Of a DNA stretch of 64,000 nt, positions 34,425-41,900 are shown piece after piece. The notes beneath the pieces are model-generated. The model made no database searches and was not told the origin of the DNA. It was given only the letters and a program-made list of their open reading frames with translations. A program made the position numbers and the translations under genes. The first letter of the stretch is position 1. Each line of letters starts with the position of its first letter. The stretch comes from DAHUXD01 sp963736455. GTDB lineage: Bacteria > Acidobacteriota > Thermoanaerobaculia > UBA5066 > Gp7-AA6. The DNA is taken from NCBI GenBank assembly GCA_963736455.1, contig CAVTON010000001.1, positions 372,001 to 436,000 of the forward strand, written 5' to 3'.

Positions 34425-34430
34425 ATTCTA
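34425..34430 (-). promoter_or_regulatory. candidate -10 box upstream of rplY (TAGAAT)
   Basis: TAGAAT on the minus strand, overlapping the prs stop codon and preceded by TG (TGTGTAGAAT, extended -10). The -35 is weak. It would give rplY-pth-rpsF-rpsR-DUF2232-rplI a leader of about 80 nt. Confidence 0.35.
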
Positions 34431-35387
34431 CACAAAAAGCGAGGAAACGGAAGCCCCGTCGTGAATCCGCTGGATCGCCTCGCCGAGCAGGTTGGCCACG
34501 GAAAGGGCCTTGATCCGGGGACATCGGGCCTGGGCCGCCTCGACCGGAATCGTGTTGGTGACGAGGAGGCTTCGGAGCTGGGAGGCCTCGATCCGATCGA
34601 GGGCGGGGCCCGAGAAGACGCCGTGGACCGCGGCCGCGTAGGTCCGGCGTGCTCCCTGCCGCCGGAGCGCCTCCTCGGCCTGAACCAGCGTCCCGGCCGT
34701 GTCGATGATGTCGTCCAGGATCAGGACGTCCTTGCCCTCGACCTCGCCGACGACGTTCAGGATCTCCGTCTCGTTCTTTCCGGTCCGGCGCTTGTCGATG
34801 ACCGCGAGGGAGGCCTCGAGGCGCTTGGCGATCGCCCGGGCTCGCGTCAGGCCGCCGACGTCCGGGGACACGATGACGAGGTCCTCCGCATCGATCTTCC
34901 GGATGGCGTCGAGGATCACCGGCGCGGCAAAGAGGTGATCCACCGGTATGTTGAAGAAGCCCTGGATCTGGGCGGCGTGCAGATCCATCGTGAGGATGCG
35001 GTCGGCGCCGGCCGCCGTCAGCAGATCGGCCATCAGCTTCGCCGCGATCGGCACCCGGGGCTTGTCCTTCTTGTCCTGCCGCGCGTATCCGAAGTACGGC
35101 ATGACGGCCGTGATCCGGGAGGCCGACGACCGGCGGAACGCGTCGAGCAGGATCAGGAGCTCCATGACGTGATCGTTGACCGGCGAGCAGGTGGGCTGCA
35201 CGACGAAGACGTCCGCGCCTCGGACGTTCTCGTCGATCTGACAGTAGTCCTCGCCGTCGGAAAAGTTGTAAAGGGTCAGCTCACCGAGGGGAATCGAGAG
35301 ATACGCGCAGATCTCGCGGGCGAGCCCCGGGTGAGCGCGTCCCGAGAAGATCTTGAGGTCTCCGTAGTTGAAGGCGTGCGACGTCAA
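34428..35387 (-). CDS. prs: ribose-phosphate pyrophosphokinase
   Basis: Makes PRPP from ribose-5-phosphate and ATP. The 319-residue protein carries LKIFSGRAHPGLAREI, YFGYARQDKKDKPRVPI, the metal/ATP loop LTMDLHAAQIQGFF, VSPDVGGLTRARAIAKRL and the PRPP-binding DDIIDTAGTL near residue 220. All key residues appear present. Lies between the PKD gene and rplY with its own promoter and an upstream terminator. Confidence 0.96.
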   Translation of the reverse strand: MTSHAFNYGDLKIFSGRAHPGLAREICAYLSIPLGELTLYNFSDGEDYCQIDENVRGADVFVVQPTCSPVNDHVMELLILLDAFRRSSASRITAVMPYFGYARQDKKDKPRVPIAAKLMADLLTAAGADRILTMDLHAAQIQGFFNIPVDHLFAAPVILDAIRKIDAEDLVIVSPDVGGLTRARAIAKRLEASLAVIDKRRTGKNETEILNVVGEVEGKDVLILDDIIDTAGTLVQAEEALRRQGARRTYAAAVHGVFSGPALDRIEASQLRSLLVTNTIPVEAAQARCPRIKALSVANLLGEAIQRIHDGASVSSLFV

Positions 35388-35396
35388 GCGAGCCGG

Positions 35397-35425
35397 ATTC
35401 TACGCGGGAATCCTCCCCGCGTCGA
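35397..35425 (-). promoter_or_regulatory. predicted prs promoter
   Basis: TCGACG (35425-35420), a 17-base spacer, then TAGAAT (35402-35397). The -10 ends nine bases before the prs ATG, so the transcript would start about three bases ahead of the start codon. Confidence 0.5.
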
Positions 35426-35437
35426 CCGCCGGAAGAG

Positions 35438-35464
35438 ACAAACGGCCCCGAGCAGTCGGGGCCG
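35438..35464 (-). terminator. intrinsic terminator after the PKD gene
   Basis: On the minus strand CGGCCCCGA-CTGC-TCGGGGCCG, a perfect 9-bp stem with four-base loop, is followed by TTTGTCTC. It lies 26 bases past the PKD stop and just upstream of the prs promoter. Confidence 0.75.
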
Positions 35465-35490
35465 CTTGGAACGAAGTGACGCGCGGGCCG

Positions 35491-36174
35491 CTACGGACAG
35501 GACGTCGGGAAGGCCTTCGTGTCCTGGATCGGAGCGAACGGTGTGCCCTGCGGGTTGACCTGCGTGTAGGTCACGCCGGTCTGCGTATCCAGCACCTGCC
35601 AGTTGACCTGGACGTTCGTCAATCCGGCCGCGAAGACCCAGTACGCGTCGGTGATCGAGCATCCGTTCAACACCTTCACGACCATCTCGATGTTCGCGGG
35701 ATCGAAGAACCAGAAGTATCCGGAGTCGTCGGTGAGCTTCACCGCCGTTCCGACTCCCGGCGTCCCGTTCGGGTTCGTAAAGTTGGCATTGACCTGGAAG
35801 CGCCCGCCGTCCAGACACAGGAAGCCCGCGCCTTGCGCGCACCCCCCGTTGCCGGCCTGCACGCTGACCGGATTCGTCACCGGACCGGCGTCCGGCACCG
35901 TCAGCGTCACCGGATACACCCCGACGGCGGTGTAGACGTGCGAGGGATTCTGAAGCGTCGACGTGTTGTTCGCTCCGGACGCCGGATCCCCGAAGTTCCA
36001 CGCCCAGGACGTGGGGGTCGGCGACGAGGTGTCGGTGAACTGGACGAACTGGTTCGGCGTGGGATTGTCCGGCGCGAACGTGAAGCTCGCGACGGGCTGC
36101 GCGAACAGCGCGATCGGAATCGCGGTCAGTGCGGCGAGCCCGAGAAAGGCCGGGCGGGAAAACCGGGAACTCAT
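35491..36174 (-). CDS. secreted PKD-domain protein
   Basis: A 227-residue exported protein. The signal peptide (about 1-26, RPAFLGLAALTAIPIALFAQ) is followed by one PKD domain (about 28-105; SFTFAPDNPTPNQFVQFTD...SWAWNFGDP...NPSHVYTAVGVYPVTLTV). The C-terminal domain (about 115-227) has LCLDGGRFQVNANF, DDSGYFWFFDPANIEMVVKVLNGC and YWVFAAGLTNVQ. This pattern recurs in secreted proteins of Acidobacteriota-like genomes; its role is unknown. A strong AAGGAGG precedes ATG 36174 and a terminator follows. Confidence 0.82.
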   Translation of the reverse strand: MSSRFSRPAFLGLAALTAIPIALFAQPVASFTFAPDNPTPNQFVQFTDTSSPTPTSWAWNFGDPASGANNTSTLQNPSHVYTAVGVYPVTLTVPDAGPVTNPVSVQAGNGGCAQGAGFLCLDGGRFQVNANFTNPNGTPGVGTAVKLTDDSGYFWFFDPANIEMVVKVLNGCSITDAYWVFAAGLTNVQVNWQVLDTQTGVTYTQVNPQGTPFAPIQDTKAFPTSCP

Positions 36175-36259
36175 CGGCGCCTCCTTATGATGTCAGAGCG
36201 ACTGCCGCTCGCCCGCGGACTGTGCAAATCTCCCGCCAGCTCACGTGAAGCGGACAATC

Positions 36260-36335
36260 TGGCTGGGGCGCCAGGACTCGAACCTGGAGATGCCGGCTCC
36301 AAAGGCCGGTGCCTTACCAATTTGGCGACGCCCCA
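36260..36335 (-). tRNA. tRNA-Gln (anticodon UUG)
   Basis: A 76-nt cloverleaf on the minus strand. The acceptor stem is TGGGGCG with CGCCCCA, the D-arm has AATTGGTAAGG, the anticodon arm is CCGGC-CTTTGGA-GCCGG (anticodon TTG), the T-arm has GGTTCGAGTCC, and CCA is encoded. A TAAAAT that overlaps the spoVG stop codon (36350-36345) lies nine bases before the 5' end and may be its own -10 box. Position between ispE/spoVG and prs matches many bacteria. Confidence 0.96.
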
Positions 36336-36347
36336 TCCGGGGCGATT

Positions 36348-36701
36348 TTACTCTCCGGCTTCCTCGGGCGCGGCGGATTCGGCCGGGGACGGAGCGCCCG
36401 CGCTCACCGGGACCGGCGCCGCCACCGCGGCGGAGGCGGCCGGCGCCTCGGCCTTGACGCGCTCGTATTCGGCGAGGATGTGCTTTTCGAGCATCTCGCG
36501 CGTCTCGCGGTTCAGCGGGTGCGCGACGTCCTTGAACTCGCCGTTCTTCTTCCGTTTGGAAGGCATCGAGATGAAGAGCCCATTCGGTCCCTGGATGATC
36601 TTCAGATCCGAGACCAGGAAGCAGCCGTCGAAGACGATCGAGACGTAGGCCTTGAGCTTCTCCTCGTTGACCGGAAACACCTTTACCTGCGTGATGTTCA
36701 T
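36348..36701 (-). CDS. spoVG: SpoVG family regulator
   Basis: A 117-residue nucleic acid-binding regulator. The conserved core MNITQVKVFPVNEEKLKAYVSIVFDGCFLVSDLKII...GLFISMPSKRKKNGEFKDVAHPLN fills the first 80 residues. The tail is Ala/Pro/Glu-rich. ATG 36701 overlaps the ispE stop (ATGA). Known from Firmicutes sporulation and virulence control; in Gram-negative genomes the role is less clear. Confidence 0.95.
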   Translation of the reverse strand: MNITQVKVFPVNEEKLKAYVSIVFDGCFLVSDLKIIQGPNGLFISMPSKRKKNGEFKDVAHPLNRETREMLEKHILAEYERVKAEAPAASAAVAAPVPVSAGAPSPAESAAPEEAGE

Positions 36702-37561
36702 GGGGAACCTCCGTGGGGTCTGGTCCGAAGTCGGTAGGAATCGCGGGTGAGAGTCGCGCAGGGAAACAGCCGCGCCCGAGGATGGCGCCGCTCGAGCTCT
36801 TCGCGCGCCCCCGGGCGAAGCCGGGCGAGGACGATCGTCGACCCGGAGCCGCTGATGGCGTGCTCATCGGCGACGCGGGCGGCGGACGCGAGGTATTCCT
36901 CCATCCTGGGCTCCACTTGTAGCACGGCGGCGCGCAGATCGTTCGGGCCGAGATACTCCCGCCGCCGCGGGGCATCCACGTCGAGGCGGTCGGGCAGCCG
37001 GCCCCGTCCGGCGTACGCCCGATAGACGTCGGCCGTGGAGATCGAGAACGGCGGCACCAGGAGGAGAAGCGGCTGCGGCGGCTCGTCGGCGACGGGCGAA
37101 ACCGCTTCCCCGCGGCCGCGCACGTCGGCCTGTCCTCCCTGAAGGAAAAACGGAACGTCGCTCCCGAGGCGCGCCGCGAGATCCGGCAGCGCGCCGACGA
37201 CCGAGTCCCGGCAATGCCAGAGCTCGGCGAGCAGGAGGAACGTCACGGCGGCGTCGGCGCTTCCGCCCCCGAGCCCGCCGCCCATCGGCGTCCGCTTTTC
37301 GAGGCGGATCCGGGCGCGCGCCGGAAGATCGGCCGTCTCCGCGAGCCGCCGCGCGGCCTTGACGACGAGGTTGTCCTCTCCGAGCGGAACGGCCGGGTCG
37401 TCGCACGTCAGCGTGAGGTCCCCGGCGGGCTCGACGGTGATCCGGTCCCCCACGTCGATCGAGACCATGCGGGAGAACACCTCGTGATAGCCGTCGGGCC
37501 GGATTCGGCCGACCCGCAGCTCCCGGTTGATCTTCGCCGGAGCCTCGGCAGTGAGAATCAC
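36698..37561 (-). CDS. ispE: 4-diphosphocytidyl-2-C-methyl-D-erythritol kinase
   Basis: GHMP kinase of the non-mevalonate isoprenoid pathway. The 287-residue protein starts MILTAEAPAKINRELRVGRIRPDGYHEV, with ATP-binding PMGGGLGGGSADA (92-104), LGSDVPFFL and the C-terminal AISGSGSTIVLA. GTG 37561 overlaps the lipoprotein gene stop (GTGA). In the family the residue after KIN is usually Leu; here it is Arg (KINREL), a minor deviation. Confidence 0.95.
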   Translation of the reverse strand: MILTAEAPAKINRELRVGRIRPDGYHEVFSRMVSIDVGDRITVEPAGDLTLTCDDPAVPLGEDNLVVKAARRLAETADLPARARIRLEKRTPMGGGLGGGSADAAVTFLLLAELWHCRDSVVGALPDLAARLGSDVPFFLQGGQADVRGRGEAVSPVADEPPQPLLLLVPPFSISTADVYRAYAGRGRLPDRLDVDAPRRREYLGPNDLRAAVLQVEPRMEEYLASAARVADEHAISGSGSTIVLARLRPGAREELERRHPRARLFPCATLTRDSYRLRTRPHGGSP

Positions 37562-38232
37562 GGCGAAGCGCTCTCCGGCGCTTCGCCCCGCTCGATGGCG
37601 ACCAGCTTCAATCCGAGACTCTTTCGGGTCGCCTCATCCTCCATCGTGAGCCTCGAGGGCCACGGACTCGCCTCTCCGGAATAGCGCACGACGAGCCGGC
37701 CCGCCGGCCCCCTCAGGTCGAGCGACACCACGCGCTCGCTCGCGAGATCGAGGATCGCGACGGCATGCTCGGTCTCTCCCGAGAGCACGAGCCGGCACTG
37801 GCCGCCGTCCGATCCCTCGACCGACGGCGCGGCATCGTTCCAGACCCCGGACAGCACCGCGCGGAGGGCGTCGGGATCCACGACGAACGCGCCCCGGTCC
37901 TTCCCCGTGATGGTCCCCCCGCGATATTCGGCGACCGGCGAACCGAAGGGTCCCGTGAGCGAGGCCGTGACGACCGCCGTGCCGTCGTAGGTCACCGCGA
38001 GCGTTCCCGGTACCGAGGGTGCGCCTCCGGCTCCGAGCTTCGCGTCATACAGGAGCCGTGAGGCCGGCAGGCTCGCCGCGCGGGCTCGAGCCGACGACCA
38101 CGCCGCCAGGGCGCGGCGCACGTCATCGGGACTCGCCGGAGAAAACGATCTCGCGGCATGGGTGGACGCGCACCCCGCGAGCATCACCGTGCCGCCGGCG
38201 GCGGCGAGAAGACGGAGGAGCCGCCCGGTCAA
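37558..38232 (-). CDS. LolB-like outer-membrane lipoprotein
   Basis: A 224-residue lipoprotein. The signal is LTGRLLRLLAAAGGTVMLAGC with lipobox LAGC (Cys21). The mature part contains beta-rich stretches (TLAVTYDGTAVVTASLTGPFGSPVAEYRGG, VVSLDLRGPAGRLVVRYS) reminiscent of LolB/DUF4292 lipoprotein carriers; this assignment is inferred from layout. TTG 38232 overlaps the TPR gene stop (TTGA), and the following ispE start overlaps its stop. lolB next to ispE is common in Gram-negatives, which supports the guess. Confidence 0.65.
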   Translation of the reverse strand: MTGRLLRLLAAAGGTVMLAGCASTHAARSFSPASPDDVRRALAAWSSARARAASLPASRLLYDAKLGAGGAPSVPGTLAVTYDGTAVVTASLTGPFGSPVAEYRGGTITGKDRGAFVVDPDALRAVLSGVWNDAAPSVEGSDGGQCRLVLSGETEHAVAILDLASERVVSLDLRGPAGRLVVRYSGEASPWPSRLTMEDEATRKSLGLKLVAIERGEAPESASP

Positions 38233-40130
38233 CGCTGCGACACGGGAGCCCGGGCCTGACGCAGCTTCTCTCGAACGCGATCCGGCTCCTCGGACTTCAG
38301 GTCGAGGGCCTTCTCCCAGTGGCGGATCGCGCCCTCGACGTTGCCCTGCCGGGCCTCGAGATCGCCGATGTGCTCCTCGATCGTCGGGTCGCTCGGCTCG
38401 CGCCGGTAGGCCTCTCGCAGGTTCTTCTCGGCGTCCGGGATCTGACCCAGCCGGAAATATGCCCAGCCGAGCGAATCGAGGTACGCCGCGTTGCGCGGCT
38501 CGCGGGCCACGGCCTTCTCGAGCATCTCCTTCGCGCGCTCGAGCTGAACGCCCTGGTCGGCCCACATGTAGCCGAGGTAGTTCAGCGTCGCGGCGTCGTT
38601 CGGCCGGAGGGCGAGCAGCTGAAGAAAGACCTTCTCCGACTCCGCGGGCTGACCTCCCCGTTCGAGGCTCGAACCCAGCCGAAAGAGGGCGTCGGTCGAC
38701 TCCGGAAATTTCGCCGCCGCCGCGCGCGCGATGCGTACGGCCGCATCGTATTTCTTGAGTCGTCCGTAGGCGTCGGCCGCCGCCATCATCTTCTCCAGCT
38801 GCCCGGACGATCCGAGCGCGCCGAGGATTTCCTCCGCGGCCTTCGTGTCCCCGGTCCGGTACCGGAACTCCGCGCTCTCGGCCTGCCATTCGGGGTCGGA
38901 CGGCTTGGCCGCGAGGAGGGCGGCCGAGACCTTCTTTCCGTCGGCGTAGTCCTCGCCGTCCCGATCGGCGGCGAGCAGAATCCGGGCCGCCCGGTCCTGC
39001 ACCTGCCCGTCCGCGACGGCGAGCGGCGTCAGGATCCGGCGCGCGCCCGCGTAGTCCTTTTCGAGATACGCGATGAAACCGAGCTCGATCGAGGCGGCGG
39101 TCTTCGCCTCCGCTTTGCGCGCGTCGTCGCCGGCACGGTGAATCATTTCCTGGTACATCGCGCGCGCCTCGTCGAAGCGCCGCTCGCGCACGAGCTCCGC
39201 GGCCAGGGCCCGCCGCGTGACCGGGTCGTCCGGATCCGACTCGAGCAGCGCGCGCAGGATCTTCTCTCCCTCGGCGATGCTGCCCCGCTCGAAGAGCACG
39301 GTCGCGAGCAGCCGCTGTCCCGCACGGTTCTCGGGGCGCCGGGCGACGAGCTCGCGGGCCTTCTTCTCGGACTCGGGAAAGCGGCCCTCGCGCGCCAGAT
39401 CGAGGACGATCCGCTCTCCGATCGCCGAGTTGTCGGGATCGCGCGCGGCCAGCTTGTCCAGAGCGGCGAGCGCTTCGTCGAGCTTGTCCTCGTCCTCGTA
39501 GAGATCGATGAGCGCGGCCGCGATCTCCCGGTCGGCCGGATCCGCCTCCCACAGCGCCTGGTAGAGCTCCTCCGCCTCCCGATACTGGCCGCTCTTGGCC
39601 TTCGCCTCCGCCGTGAGGCGCTGGATGGCGGGCTGCCCGCCGAGCTCCGGGAGGTCGTCGAGAATGGCCGCGGCCTCGGCGGCCCGGTCCCCCGCCAGCA
39701 GCGCGCGCGCCAGGGTCACCGAAGTTCCGGCATCGGTCGGCGCGAGGCGATGCGCCGCCGACAACTGCTCGATCGCGGCGGGCAGGCGGGACGGGTCCTT
39801 TTCCGCGGCCGCGAGCTCCAGCGACCCGAGCAACCGCCGGGCTTCGGCGAGGTCCGGATCCAGCCGGACCGCCTCCCGGGCCTGCGCCGTCGCCTCGTCG
39901 GTCACGTTGAGGTCGCGGAGGAGCTGAGCGTACTCGAGATGCACAATCGGATCGTCGGGGACGACGGCGAGGGCCTTCCGGTAGAGAGTCAGCGCCTCCT
40001 GGTAGCGGCCGTCGGCGATGGCCGATCGGGCCGCCAGGAACGCTTTTCGGCTCTCGAGCAGGGCGTCCGGGCTGCGGGCAGGCTGGGCGAGGGTGAGGAC
40101 CGCGAAGAAGACGGTGGACGTCAACGTCAC
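38229..40130 (-). CDS. tetratricopeptide repeat protein with signal peptide
   Basis: A 633-residue exported TPR protein. A short signal segment (about 1-16, TSTVFFAVLTLAQPA) is followed by at least 12 TPR-like units spread over 30-620 (for example YQEALTLYRKALAVVPDDP, AAIRHWEKALDL-type helices and WAYFRLGQIPDAEKNLREAY). No catalytic domain. Start is GTG 40130. It lies ahead of the LolB-like lipoprotein, so may act as an envelope scaffold; partner unknown. Confidence 0.85.
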   Translation of the reverse strand: MTLTSTVFFAVLTLAQPARSPDALLESRKAFLAARSAIADGRYQEALTLYRKALAVVPDDPIVHLEYAQLLRDLNVTDEATAQAREAVRLDPDLAEARRLLGSLELAAAEKDPSRLPAAIEQLSAAHRLAPTDAGTSVTLARALLAGDRAAEAAAILDDLPELGGQPAIQRLTAEAKAKSGQYREAEELYQALWEADPADREIAAALIDLYEDEDKLDEALAALDKLAARDPDNSAIGERIVLDLAREGRFPESEKKARELVARRPENRAGQRLLATVLFERGSIAEGEKILRALLESDPDDPVTRRALAAELVRERRFDEARAMYQEMIHRAGDDARKAEAKTAASIELGFIAYLEKDYAGARRILTPLAVADGQVQDRAARILLAADRDGEDYADGKKVSAALLAAKPSDPEWQAESAEFRYRTGDTKAAEEILGALGSSGQLEKMMAAADAYGRLKKYDAAVRIARAAAAKFPESTDALFRLGSSLERGGQPAESEKVFLQLLALRPNDAATLNYLGYMWADQGVQLERAKEMLEKAVAREPRNAAYLDSLGWAYFRLGQIPDAEKNLREAYRREPSDPTIEEHIGDLEARQGNVEGAIRHWEKALDLKSEEPDRVREKLRQARAPVSQR

Positions 40131-40136
40131 CGACCG

Positions 40137-40142
40137 ACTTTA
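40137..40142 (-). promoter_or_regulatory. candidate -10 box of the TPR operon (TAAAGT)
   Basis: TAAAGT on the minus strand six bases before GTG 40130. It would start TPR-lolB-ispE-spoVG on an almost leaderless transcript. Confidence 0.35.
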
Positions 40143-40246
40143 GCACGATCGCCGCGCCCTCACGGGCCCGCGCGAGCGTTATGCTGTCCCCGAAACGAGA
40201 CCGCACGGCCTGAAGCTCCACGGCTCCTTTCTTCTCCGGGTTACGC

Positions 40247-40252
40247 GATAAT
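40247..40252 (+). promoter_or_regulatory. candidate -10 box of the first MshEN gene (GATAAT)
   Basis: GATAAT ten bases before ATG 40263 in the 132-bp divergent gap. No clear -35 box or Shine-Dalgarno. Confidence 0.4.
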
Positions 40253-40262
40253 CAAATAGCGA

Positions 40263-41585
40263 ATGCCGCGACTGGGTGTCCTGCTGGTTCGAGCCGGCGC
40301 CGTGAGCGAAGAGAACGTGCACCGGGCGCTGGCCGTTCAGGGATTTACCGGCGGCCGGGTCGGTACGCTTCTGCTCGAACGCGGCTCCGTCTCCGAAGAC
40401 GACGTCGGCCGCGCCCTCGCCGAACAGCACGGCTGCGAATACGTTTCTTGGAAAGTCCTCGGCGCGCTGCCGCCCGCGGTCGTCGCGGCCCTTCCGGCCA
40501 AGTTCGCGATCCGGCACTCCGCCGTCCCGGTCGAAGTCGGCGAAGGATTCGTGCGCGTCGTGCTCCGAGACCCCTCGAACCTGCGCATCCTCGACGAGCT
40601 CTTCTTCGTCACGGGCAAGAAGATCGTCCCCGCAGCCGCCCCCGAGGTCCGCATCTACCAGGCGCTCGAGAAATGCTACGGCGAGCGCCGCACGCCGCGG
40701 TTCGCGATCCTCGCCGAGAAGCTGTCTCGCCCGGTGGCGCCGTCGGTGATCCGGAAGCCGCTGCCTCCCCCGCCGGACTTTTCGACCGAGCGAGCCCCGA
40801 TGCCCGGCGAGGCCGCCATGGCGCCGTCTCCGGCCGACGCGGCCGACCATGCGCCGCCCACCCCGCCCGCCTGGACGGTGGCGGATCTTCCGCCCGTCGG
40901 TTGGGCCAATCAGCCAGCGCCTCCGCCGCCCGAGGGCTCGGAAGACGACCTCCAGGCCATTCCCTGGGAGGAGCTTCCCGGTCAGGCCTCCGCGCCGGCC
41001 GAAGCGCCCGCCAGCGTCCCGATCGCGCCCCAGCCGCCGGTTCCGTGGCTCCGAACGGCGGCCTCCGGCCGCGAGACGCCCGCTCCCGTCGCGGGAATGC
41101 CGAGCGCCGCGGATTTCAGCGAGATGCTCGCGGCGCGAGATCGCGACGGCGTCTTCGACGCGGCCGTCCGCGCTCTGCGGCGGCGCTTCGCGCGGAGCGC
41201 GGTGCTCGCGGCACGCTCCGACGGCGTGATCGGATGGAGCGGCGCCGGCGAGCGCGTCGATCAGCGCGCGCTGCGGGCGATCCACATACCCTGGACCGAC
41301 CCGTCCGTCTTCCTGAACGTCCGCATGGGCCAGGCGTTCTACCTCGGCCCGCTCCCTCCTCTGCCGCGGCACGACGCCCTGGCGGCGGCCCTCGGTGGCT
41401 GGCCGGGCGAATGCGTCGTCCAGCCGGTCCGGATGCGGGACAAGACCGTCGCATTCCTGTATGCGGAATGTGCGGGGGCACAGGGGGCGACCCCGGCCGA
41501 CCTGACTTTCCTGCGTGAACTGGCCGGAGCCGCGGCGGCGGCCCTGGCGGCCTCCATCCGATTGAAGAAAAAGCAGGTTATATAA
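40263..41585 (+). CDS. MshEN-domain protein with conserved C-terminal module (paralogue 1)
   Basis: A 440-residue soluble protein. The N-terminus has two consecutive motifs, RLGVLLVRAGAVSEENVHRA and RVGTLLLERGSVSEDDVGRA, each continuing to a final Gln. They match the 24-residue MshEN motif that binds c-di-GMP in type II/IV secretion ATPases. The rest of the MshEN fold (to about 145) follows, but there is no ATPase domain. A Pro/Ala-rich linker (about 150-280) leads to a C-terminal module (about 285-435; SDGVIGWSGAGE, IHIPWTDPSVFLNVRMG, VQPVRMRDKTVAFLYAE) that looks GAF-like and is shared with the paralogue at 41901. Confidence 0.8.
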   Translation: MPRLGVLLVRAGAVSEENVHRALAVQGFTGGRVGTLLLERGSVSEDDVGRALAEQHGCEYVSWKVLGALPPAVVAALPAKFAIRHSAVPVEVGEGFVRVVLRDPSNLRILDELFFVTGKKIVPAAAPEVRIYQALEKCYGERRTPRFAILAEKLSRPVAPSVIRKPLPPPPDFSTERAPMPGEAAMAPSPADAADHAPPTPPAWTVADLPPVGWANQPAPPPPEGSEDDLQAIPWEELPGQASAPAEAPASVPIAPQPPVPWLRTAASGRETPAPVAGMPSAADFSEMLAARDRDGVFDAAVRALRRRFARSAVLAARSDGVIGWSGAGERVDQRALRAIHIPWTDPSVFLNVRMGQAFYLGPLPPLPRHDALAAALGGWPGECVVQPVRMRDKTVAFLYAECAGAQGATPADLTFLRELAGAAAAALAASIRLKKKQVI

Positions 41586-41586
41586 T
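41581..41586 (+). promoter_or_regulatory. candidate -10 box of the HU gene (TATAAT)
   Basis: TATAAT overlapping the stop codon of the upstream MshEN gene, 24 bases before the HU ATG, which also has GGAGGA. TTGAAG lies 13 bases upstream, too close for a standard -35. Confidence 0.4.
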
Positions 41587-41610
41587 CCGGGCTCAACCCC
41601 GGAGGAAGTC

Positions 41611-41880
41611 ATGATCAAAGCCGACATCGTGGACCGGGTGGTCGACCTCGCTCAGATTCCGCGCGCCAAGGCCGCGACGGCCGTCGAAACGGTCATCGAG
41701 GCGATGCGCTCGGCCCTCGGAGCCGGCGATCGGATCGAGCTCCGCGGCTTCGGCGTCTTCCAGGTGAAGCGACGCAAGCGCGGCATCGGCCGCAATCCGA
41801 AAACGGGCGTCGAGGTCTCCATTCCCCCGGGAAACACGATCCGGTTCAAGCCGGGAAAAGACTTGCGGGACCTGCCTTAG
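41611..41880 (+). CDS. HU/IHF-family DNA-binding protein (second copy)
   Basis: An 89-residue histone-like protein: MIKADIVDRVVDLAQIPRAKAATAVETVIEAMRSAL, then the beta-arm LRGFGVFQVKRRKRGIGRNPKTG and the C-terminal TIRFKPGKDLRDL. It differs clearly from the copy beside rpsA, so it may form a separate homodimer or pair with it. GGAGGA lies seven bases before the ATG. Placed exactly between two MshEN paralogues. Confidence 0.93.
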   Translation: MIKADIVDRVVDLAQIPRAKAATAVETVIEAMRSALGAGDRIELRGFGVFQVKRRKRGIGRNPKTGVEVSIPPGNTIRFKPGKDLRDLP

Positions 41881-41888
41881 CCAAACTG

Positions 41889-41894
41889 TAGAAT
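41889..41894 (+). promoter_or_regulatory. candidate -10 box of the second MshEN gene (TAGAAT)
   Basis: TAGAAT ends six bases before ATG 41901, the same spacing that separates TAGAAT from the rnpB 5' end, so the mRNA would start at the ATG itself. Confidence 0.5.
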
Positions 41895-41900
41895 CACAGG

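Noticed and set aside
33087..35558. 823-residue plus-strand open frame across pth-rplY-prs
   Set aside because: It lies antisense to three conserved genes and shows no recognisable motif.
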